Below, one piece after another: positions 55,742 to 64,000 of a stretch of DNA of 64,000 nucleotides. Below the pieces are notes generated by a model. That model was not told the DNA's origin. It did no database searches and saw only the letters and a program-made list of their open reading frames with translations. Position 1 is the first letter of the stretch. The number at the start of each line of letters is the position of its first letter. The DNA lies in assembly GCA_019022495.1 (NCBI GenBank), contig JAFEKR010000028.1, positions 620,001 through 684,000 of the forward strand, given 5' to 3'. The translations under genes were made by a program, and so were the position numbers. The stretch is from Epichloe hybrida (taxonomy: Eukaryota > Ascomycota > Sordariomycetes > Hypocreales > Clavicipitaceae).

Positions 55742-58700
55742 ATAATTAACCTTAATTATAAAATAAGCTACTTACTTAGGGCGTAGTTACTATATTAGAG
55801 CTTTATAAGGAAAATAAGATAAGGTACCTTATATCCGGACATGTAAGTAAATAAAAAGAAATAATAATAATAATAATACTACTAATTAAAAACAACCCCT
55901 TATTATAGTTAGTAATATTCTAATAGTAGCTTATATGTGGCTTTACTATAGTGAAATAAATATTATTACCTATTATATAGCTAGAAAAAACAATATAGAT
56001 AACTTATATTAATTTTCGTAATTAGTTAAATAAATAAGGTACCTAATGCTAGGGTTTTAAATAGTCTAACTAGAGGGCTTATATTATAGTTACTATAAGC
56101 TTATAGCTATTAGGCATATATGCGTTTAGTAATGCTAATAGTTATTATTATAATTTATGAATTACCTATATATAGTGCATTAAATTACTTAAGGGGTCTA
56201 GGGTTAATATAAAAGAGACTAATTTTTCCCCCCTTTTATACTTTTCCTTTCTTTTATAATATCCCTTAACCTTATAAGTTACCTTTACTAGCTAAGTAGT
56301 AGCTCTCTTATTACTATTACTTAGTAGTTACTAACCTCTTTTAGTCCCTAATTATTATTATTATTTATCCTTATTTATCTTAGTTTCTTGCCTTTATCTA
56401 GCTTATAAGTTTATACTCTTATTAGCATAACTTCCTTATCTAGTTTATTATAGCTAACTTATAGCTAGTTTACTATATCTAAGTCTTATGCTTAAACTTT
56501 ACCTTTATTAATACCTTAAGAAAATCTATTAACTAACAAATCTCCTATAAAGTCTCCCTAAAAGCAAACTTCTTCTAAAATCTTATTATAAGTTTATTAT
56601 ATTCTTATAGTATCTTTATTACTAACTTATTACTAGCAAAATAACTTTAAAAAAGATTCTATATATGCGCTATTATTAGTAAGTAGTAATATAAAATATC
56701 CTCCTAAAAAATAGTACCTATAAGATTCTAGAATACCTTATTAATAAAAAAACCTTCCTAGCTAAATATAATAAATCTTTAAGTATAAATTCTTTACTTA
56801 CTTACTATTTCTTTATAGCTAATATTTAATAAGCTATTTAATAAAATATACTTATTACTTCTAAAATAATAAAAACTATATTATAGTATATCTCTCTTAA
56901 CTAGAATTTACCTAGTTATTACTAACACACTACTAGACTCTAGCTTAAATTATATAGCTTTATAATAGGCTATTTAAACTTATTAAAGCTACTTTTAAAG
57001 GTAGCTACTATTATTAAAATAAAGTAAGTATAATCCTATTTCCTAAATACTAGATTATTACTAACTTACTACTAGCCTATTATAAAAGCAAAGAAAAAGC
57101 TATAAAATACTATCCTAGTTTATAAAAATTCTAATAAGCGTAGTTATATTTACTACGCTTAAATGTTTACTAATACTACCTATAAGGCAAAATATAATAA
57201 ATATACTATAATAGCGTTACTAAGTAATACTATAAATCTAGAGACTTAGATTAATATTATAAACTACCTTTGCTTTATAGCCTAGAATATCCTAAAGGTA
57301 AGCTTTCTTAATATATATAGCTAATACTTAACTAACTTACTAGTAGTTTACACTAAATACTATTAATTTGCCTAAACACATTAGTCTTATTAAGCTCCCT
57401 AGTGCACTTTAGGTTTATATATATAAAGAAAGGGATTCTAATAATAAAGATACTCCTAAGGCCTCTTTCTTTATAGCTCCTATAGTTACTAATAATAATA
57501 AGAGACTAGTGGTCTTAGGGGCTAACTTTATTATAAAGGGATAAGTGCTTAGTAGCTATATAATAGATTATTTAAGTTATCTAAGTAAATTAACTTTATT
57601 TTCTAATATCTTTAGTATATTAAGTTATAAGATATAACTACCTTATATTAACTTTATTACTTAGCTACTACTTATAGTTATTAATAATTTCTCTAGTAAT
57701 AAAATCCCTTTTTAATACCTAAGAATTCTCTAAAGCATTATAGCCTTTCTATTTAACTAGATATTTATAATGCCTTTTATTATAGTAATGTAAAATAATT
57801 CTCTTAACTTTAAACTCTTATTTATTATCTTTAATAGTATCTTATAGTAAGGGCGTATTTTCTATATTAATTAGGTTCTCTTTAAAAGGTTTAAGACTAG
57901 TAATATTAAATATATTATATAATTAAGTCCTAGGTAGTAATTTTAATTAATATACTAATCTATAACTTCTAATTACCTTTTTAATCTTATAGGGGCCTAG
58001 ATACTTTATAGCTAGCTTCTTACTAGGGTGTCTTAGGTTAATGTTTTTTATTAATAATAAAATATAGTTACTAACTTTAAACCTTATTAGAGTTCTCTTC
58101 TAGTTATAATATTTTTTATACTAAGTCTATAAGTTACTTAAAAGCTACTTAATTATAGTATGCTTCTCTCTTAGTGCTAAAATCCTACTTTTAGCTTAAT
58201 TATTTACTAAAGGGATATTTACTACTACTTACTATAAACCTCTAGGATTATAACCTTATAATGCCTTTACTAGTGTGTAGCTATGTGTTAAGTAATTGCT
58301 TATATTATACGTGAATTACGCTATTAATAGGTTATTTGCCTAATTAGTCTATTTAGTATAAGTAAAAGCCCTTAAATAATGTTTTAAGACCTAGTTTAAA
58401 CGTTTTATCTAACTATTTATCTAGGGGTAAAAAGCGGTGCTAAGTAATTGCTTTATTATAAGAAGATAATAAAAAGTTATCTAGAAACCACTAGTAAATA
58501 TAAAACCTTAGTCTATTATAATACCTTCTAGGGCTTTATAGTCTCTAAAAACATATTTTAAGAATATAGTTACTAGCCTATTACTAGTTAGTTATGTTAA
58601 AATAGGGATATAAACACTATATTTTATAAAACAGTTAATAATAACTAAAATTACATTATAGGTTTAATTTAAATCTTTTACTAGTGAAAGTCTAGTAATA

Positions 58701-61700
58701 AAATCTATTAATAATTCTTAAAAGGGGTAATTAAGCACTAGCAATATAGCTAGCTTACTATATGGTTTATAATACCTTAGTTTTAAAGTCTAATAATTTA
58801 TATAAGTGCTAATATATACCTTTATATCTTTCTTTATTATTAGCTAATAATATTAGTTTATAATTTAATAAAGAGTTTTACTTACTCCTTAGTGCCTAGT
58901 AGTAAGATTATTATAAGTTAGTAATAAAATTTCTTTCCTTATACCTAGAGGAATAAAAATATAATTCTTAAATATTAATAGCTTAGAGAGTCTAATTAAC
59001 TATATCTAGGATATAGCTAGATTACTGCTTTTAAGTAACTTTAATTAAGCTATAGTAAAGTTATTACCTTACTATACTTTATATAATAAGACTTAAATTA
59101 GGGGTTTTAATTCTAAGCTCTTTTCTAGAAAGTTAGAGTTAAACTTAGAAGAGGTTCTCTAAATAGATTAAATCCTAGCTATAATATCTCTATAAGTAAT
59201 TAGTTTAATAAATACTTCTAGTCTTATAGGGACATAAATAAGTGATGTTTTTAAGGGGTGCCCTTACTACTTACTAGCAATAACCTATGCTAGTCTATCC
59301 CTATTAGTAATAGCTAGTCTAATAGGAAAATTAAAATAATTAAGCAATAAATAATATATACGCTAAGTACTAATAGTATTACTATAGCTAGCTTATTACT
59401 TATTAATAGAAGTATAAAAAGTATTAAATAACCTTACTAATATAACTCTTCTAAGATTATCTAGATTATTAGGTTCTTTAGGAATACAGTTAAGTTATGA
59501 TTTTTTAAAACCCTAGATGTTAGTAGTATTATTATAGCATTATTATAACTAACTATTAGTTATATTAAGTGATGTTTTTATAGAGCCTATAGCATTAATA
59601 ATATTACTATAGTGTTTCTATCTCTTAGTATCTATAAATTTAGATAAAAAGGTAGGAAGTTATATAATTACTACTTTCTCTTTCCTTACCTTACTTATAA
59701 AATCTAGTCTTCTTAAAAGTAAGTTAGTAGGATTTAATTTCCTTGTATAATATATAATCTTAAAGTTAAAAGGATAAAGCTTATTAAGTGTAATTACTTA
59801 CCTACTAGTAAGCTTAGGCTTTATAGTAAGGTACTTATAGTTTAAATAATCTATAATAACTTTAATTATATAAGCTAAATAAGCAAGATAGTGTCTCTAT
59901 ATGCGAAAAGCCTCTTAGATAGCTAATAATTTGCTATTAGGTGTTAAATATTGTAATTTAGTATTAGTTATCTTTCTTAACATAAACATAACTAGGTGCT
60001 AGTAACCTAGCACTAATATTATAAGTATAGCCCTAATCGCATGTCTAGATATATTTGTCTTCACTCTAAGATATATAAGTAAGTTAAAATACACTAAAAT
60101 TAGCGCTTTTTAAAATCTTTATTAAAGCTCTCTAAACGCTACTATCTTATAAGGTTTTAGTTTAAACGTTACTAGTTAATTCCCTCTAAGGCAATCTATT
60201 AATAAAATAATAACTTTACTATACTATTTAATAAAATAGCAGTAAAATCTAGTAAAACCAAGAAATAACTAAATATTAAAAACGCTATATAGTATTAGCT
60301 AGGTTGCAATTGCTTTAACTCTTACTAGGTCTATTATAATACCTTTCTCTAATATCTTAAAGCCTAAAAATTTAACTTCCTTAACTAAAAATTAACACTT
60401 CTTAAGGTTAATAAAAAGACTTACCTCTCTAAACTTACGTAAGACTTATTTAACATACTCTATATAATCTTTAACCCTACTACTATATATTAGCGTATTA
60501 TCTAGATAGATAATGTAGGTTTTATTAATAAGTCCTTTAAGAGCATTATTAATATACTCCTAAAAAGTCACTAGTGTGTTAACTAGTTTAAATAGCATTA
60601 CTAGATATTTAAAGTGGCTATATTAATAATAGAACGCTGTTTTTCACTTATTACCTAAGCAAATACATAGCTAGTAGTACGTATCTTTTAAATCTAGGAC
60701 TATAAAAATAACTATGCTTATTAATTAATTAAGAATTTTAGCGATAAGGGGCAAAGGGGCCTTATTCTTAATTATGATTTTATTTAGGCCCTTATAATTC
60801 ACATAAAGCCTTAATTTCCCTCCTTTCTTTAGAACAAATAAAATTAAGGCTCTAGCTAGGCTAACTAATCTTCTAATTTACCCTTTAAGCTACATACTTA
60901 TAAGGTACTCTCTAAGAACCTCTAGCTCCCTTTTAGCTAAATTATATATAGGCCCCTAAGGTAGTGTTTTCCCTTCTTCTAATTTAATCATATAAGTGTG
61001 ACCTCCTAGTTTAGGAAGCTTACTTACTAACTCTTTAGAAAAAACATCTATAAACTCCCTATATTCTTCTAGGATTATTAGTGTAAGGCGCTTAGTGCTC
61101 TTATCCTAATTTAACGTAGCTTCTTTACTACTTACGTTTTCTAAAATTAGCATAACTATAATACCTTTACTTTTTTACTATAAATAAGCGTACTTAAGGA
61201 TTTATATAGCTGCTTTACTATTTATTTATATATTTATTACTACTAAGTCCTCTAATTAGCCTTTTTCTTTTCCTTTTTAATTTTTATTTTCTAGAATACT
61301 TAGCCTAATCTTTATTACTCCTAATAATAAAGTAACTACTACTATTTTTTTCTCTTTATATACTTGCTACTTACTATAAGTAAAGGAGAGATATTTTATT
61401 ATTACTAGATATCTCTAGTATTTATGCTCCTAATACATAATCATAGGTAAATACTCTTTAATCTAGTCTATACCTAGAATTATCCCCTTTACCTATATTA
61501 GTAATAAAGTAGCTAACTTAGCAGACCTTTGCAAATCCTATACTATCTTTTATCTTAACTAATTTTTTTAGAATTCCTTAATATAAAATCACTTTTTTAC
61601 TTACACTCTTTAATATCCTATCTAATTAGATTATATTCTCCTAATCCTTTTTTAATAATAATTTTAGATAAATTATTAAAGACTATATGCTTATATTAAA

Positions 61701-62330
61701 TAGCGCTTATATAGCTAACTACTAGTTATCTTATTATAGAGATACCTATATTCTTATTCTATTATCTATAGGGTATTTTATAGTAAGATTATATTCCTAG
61801 GTTTATGCTAATTAAACTAGTATTATATTAGGAGATATAGCTTTATTACTACTTTCCCTATGCTTTTTAGTTATATATTTAGTACTTTTATAGGTAAAAT
61901 AATCCAGTGTCTAATAAGTTAGTATAGCGTGCCTAGGCTTTCTATATTTATAGCACACTAGGGATAATCTTTTCCCTTAGTCTTTGCTCTATTACTACGC
62001 CCTATCTATAAGTAATATAAAATAAGAGTGTTACCTCTTTCTTTTAAAGTCCTAACCTTTTTTATTATTTTAGCCTAAACCTATTATAACCTTTGCTTTC
62101 TTACCCTAGCCTTATAGTTAGCTCTAGGTTATTAGGATCTCTTAACTAATTATTTGCTTCCTTATAGTGTTATTTAAGCTATTTAAAAAGATTATAATTC
62201 TTAGATATATAGGGATTTCTTTAGGTAACTTAGCTTTTACCTTATCCTAGGCTTATATAAAGGATTAAAATAATTAGCTATTCTTCTACCTAAGATTTAG
62301 TAGTAACCTTATTGCTTCTAAGTGTCTTAC

Positions 62331-62600
62331 TATTAGGAGCGCAGAGGTCAAAGATAGGATGTTCATCGAAGCGGGTCTTTAGAGAACCTTTAGGCCATGC
62401 GGATAACAAAGAGGCTAGCTAGCTATAAGATAGCCATGTGCTTGTGAAGCGAGGTACTTATTAAAGACTACGTATATTATTAGTGCTAGGTTAGAGATTA
62501 AAACCTTCACGCACCTGCCCCTAGCTAGCATCTATCTAGCAGCGACTGCAATAGTCTTAGCTATCACTTCGTTCTTAACCTTTCGGTGTAAGCCGTGACA
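62331..62600 (+). mobile_element. Solo LTR of the same family, inserted inside the gypsy element
   Basis: 270 bp matching the reverse complement of the flanking LTRs, starting TATTAGGAGCGCAGAGG and ending AGCCGTGACA. A perfect 5-bp duplication CTTAC flanks it (62326-62330 and 62601-62605). It keeps many CG sites that both host LTRs have lost, standing out from its AT-rich surroundings. It disrupts the gag end of the older element. Only one LTR remains, as after LTR-LTR recombination. Confidence 0.92.
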
Positions 62601-63322
62601 CTTACACCTATATCTATTATTCTAGTTTTTAACTATTCTAGGAAATTTACCTAGGTGATTAATAAATAATTTACATACCTATCCATAGCTATATAATGTA
62701 TTTACTATCGCTTTATATTACTAGCTAGGCAGCTACCTATATATACTACCTTAGTTATATTATCCTTAAAGGTATAGTAGTCTAATTTAAATAGTATATC
62801 TAAGTCTACTAAGAAATTTTACAGGCTTTTATATGTTTTCCCTTTATATATAAGCATTTTTATCTATATTTTAATAAGACTACCTTACTATATAATTACT
62901 ACTATATTACTATAGACTATAGGTAAAATTATAGCTAATGTTTAAGAGGTAATTATAGGTCTAGTTTAAGGTCTAGCTAATCCTAGATTTGCCTTAAGCT
63001 CTCTAATTTACACCTCTATTTATAAGACCTCTTATTTTCTCTAAAGGCAATATAGCTTAGATTATATAACCTTATAGTATTACTATAACGCCCTTTTTTC
63101 TTTAGTTATATTATCTATACCTTCACCTAAATTAGGATTAAGTAGCATTTATTATACCCTATTATCCATAGTTCTAGATTATAGGGGTTCTTTATCTTCC
63201 TAATTATCTATAGCTTTATTATTATAAGGTACTAGTGTGTTTCTTATAAATCTTTAAAGTGTTAGCTATATAATAATCTAGCTAATAGTTTATATCCTTA
63301 AAAAGTTTAAGAGAGATTAATT

Positions 63323-63592
63323 TATTATAGCTTACACTAAAAGGTTAAGAATAAAGTAATAGCTAAGACTATTATAGTTACTACTAGATAAATACTAGCT
63401 AGGGGTAAGTGCATAAAGGTTTTAATCTCTAACCTAGCACTAATAATATGCGTAGTCTTTAATAAGTACCTTGCTTTATAAGCATATAGCTATCTTATAG
63501 CTAGCTAGCCTCTTTGTTATTCGCATAGCCTAAAGGTTCTCCGAAGACTTGCTTTAATGAATATCCTATCTTTAACCTCTGCGCTCCTAACA
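63323..63592 (-). repeat. 5' LTR of the gypsy element (right copy)
   Basis: 270 bp, the same length as the left copy. Its inner end is degraded (TATTATAGCTTACACT for TGTCACGGCTTGCACC), whereas its outer ~70 bp keep CG sites and end CTCCTAACA. Confidence 0.92.
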
Positions 63593-63776
63593 ACTACTAG
63601 CAAAAGCAGGCAAAGAGAGAGGAACTAGAGAAGAGGTAAGCCTCTTATTTAATTTACCTAGTGAGACTACGACCCCGCTAGCTAATTACATCCTTGACTA
63701 GGGTCGCGTGTAGGGGACACGACTTTTAACTTGGACATCCGTATATACAAAAACAATGCGGCTATTTCACACACAA

Positions 63777-63874
63777 GACACTTTGGCCGAGTGGTTAAGG
63801 CGATGCCCTGCTACCTGATTTGCGGTGAAAAGGCATTACATTCGTGTGCGTAGGTTCGAATCCTGCAGGTGTCG
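63777..63874 (+). tRNA. tRNA-Ser(GCU) with 17-nt intron
   Basis: Acceptor stem GACACTT pairs with AGGTGTC. The D arm is GCC-GAGTGGTTAA-GGC, and the anticodon stem ATGCC/GGCAT has loop CTGCTA plus A. That places anticodon GCT at 63810-63812, reading AGC/AGU codons. A 17-nt intron (63814-63830) sits after position 37, the standard place. A long variable arm (serine type), T arm GTAGG-TTCGAAT-CCTGC and discriminator G complete it. The B box GGTTCGAATCC is intact, and a T run at 63876-63880 can end Pol III transcription. It lies just beyond the outer transposon. Confidence 0.93.
63814..63830 (+). other. tRNA intron
   Basis: 17 nt between the purine 3' of the anticodon (A63813) and A63831, removed by tRNA splicing endonuclease in the usual position. 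Confidence 0.8.
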
Positions 63875-64000
63875 TTATTTTTGGCCATTTCGGTCCATTA
63901 ACAATAGCCCAAGGTCTAGATTACGGTGGACGATTTGGGTATGGTTCGTTCGCTTCTTCTTAGCTGCTTTCTCTTGTCATATGTCTTTTCCAGTTTTGCA
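63875..64000. other. Right end of window, no gene recognised
   Basis: 126 bp after the tRNA, normal base composition and no coding frame I can support. Confidence 0.5.

Larger units (their letters stand above)
55455..63592 (-). mobile_element. RIP-degraded Ty3/gypsy LTR retrotransposon, minus strand
   Basis: 8.1 kb bounded by two 270-bp LTRs and a perfect 5-bp duplication ACTAC (55450-55454 and 63593-63597). Reading the minus strand, decayed pol is recognisable. The RT segment LRLYVNYKGLN lies near 60790-60830. The catalytic box reads YLDN (60497-60508) where YLDD is expected. The element PKKCEF-VKEVKFLGFKI is visible as LKKC*F-VKEVKFLGFKI near 60370-60410. A gag zinc knuckle near 61918-61958 reads CYKYRKPRHA for CYKCGKPGHA. 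The many changes are G to A or C to T, and stops are everywhere, so no gene is functional. CG dinucleotides are nearly absent inside. The RT fits Ty3/gypsy (Metaviridae-like). Confidence 0.93.
55028..63741. mobile_element. Outer TIR DNA element split by a retrotransposon
   Basis: Left end CGGATGTCCAAGTCAAAAGT (continues to ~55062) has its reverse complement at the right end (63707-63741). The two match over about 35 bp with two transition differences. TA flanks both ends (55026-55027 and 63742-63743). Removing the retroelement leaves roughly 570 bp: 427 bp on the left and 144-149 bp on the right. The outer element was therefore a short non-autonomous TA-targeting transposon. Its left arm (from ~55080) is AT-rich and RIP-like; the right arm is less affected. 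Confidence 0.82.

Noticed and set aside
62331..62600. Inverted LTR as the end of a second full retrotransposon
   Set aside because: It has its own 5-bp duplication on both sides (CTTAC), so it is a complete solo LTR.
55740..63320. Genes within the AT-rich block
   Set aside because: All frames are short and stop-rich; recognisable pieces belong to the decayed gypsy gag and pol.

Overview
The window reads as nuclear DNA of a filamentous ascomycete, most likely a hypocrealean fungus (placement is inference). Three things support this. Genes are compact, with short GT-AG introns of mostly 55-130 nt and CT(A/G)A(C/T)-type branch sites. The gene families are fungal: CFEM, Zn(II)2Cys6 regulators, Som1, Cox9, a quinate-repressor-like AROM relative and intracellular GH32. 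The far right is an AT-rich block with the C:G to T:A decay of repeat-induced point mutation (RIP). Exon boundaries given here come from reading splice signals and checking that frames and family motifs join; none is confirmed by transcripts.

Layout. 1-3078 (-): PRP24/SART3-type U6 snRNP factor, running off the left edge. 4947-7979 (+): large ankyrin-repeat protein. 10556-11621 (+): CFEM membrane protein with an apparent C-terminal frameshift. 12225-15379: three nuclear genes for mitochondrial proteins, MRPL22 (-), COX9 (+) and SOM1 (-). 15435-16450 (+): Rad51-paralogue-like protein, 55 bp from the SOM1 start. 16956-18418 (-): HAD hydrolase of the CECR5 type with a minisatellite in its intron. 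18419-22775: gene-poor, with a broken SDR fragment. 22776-26575 (-): AMPK-type glycogen-binding-domain protein (Crp1/Mdg1-like) with a 1.6 kb intron.

29060-36104 holds housekeeping genes: RNF10/Mag2 RING protein (+), MPP10 (+) and a NASP/Hif1 histone chaperone (-). 37789-52530 is more accessory: a quinate-repressor-like pseudoenzyme (+), two Zn(II)2Cys6 regulators (+ and -), an UNC93-like transporter (+) and an intracellular GH32 fructosidase (+). The second regulator and the GH32 gene are divergently arranged and could form a small sucrose/fructan utilisation module (inference).

52531-63743 is a mobile-element zone. It contains a fold-back MITE with TA duplication, a partial copy of it inside another terminal-inverted-repeat element, and a three-layer nest. 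The nest is an outer TIR element (TA duplication) split by a RIP-ruined Ty3/gypsy element on the minus strand (two 270-bp LTRs, 5-bp duplication ACTAC), itself interrupted by a solo LTR of the same family in opposite orientation (270 bp, duplication CTTAC). A tRNA-Ser(GCU) gene with a 17-nt intron lies 36 bp beyond the outer element. A short TCCGTAC-type motif recurs in most intergenic regions.
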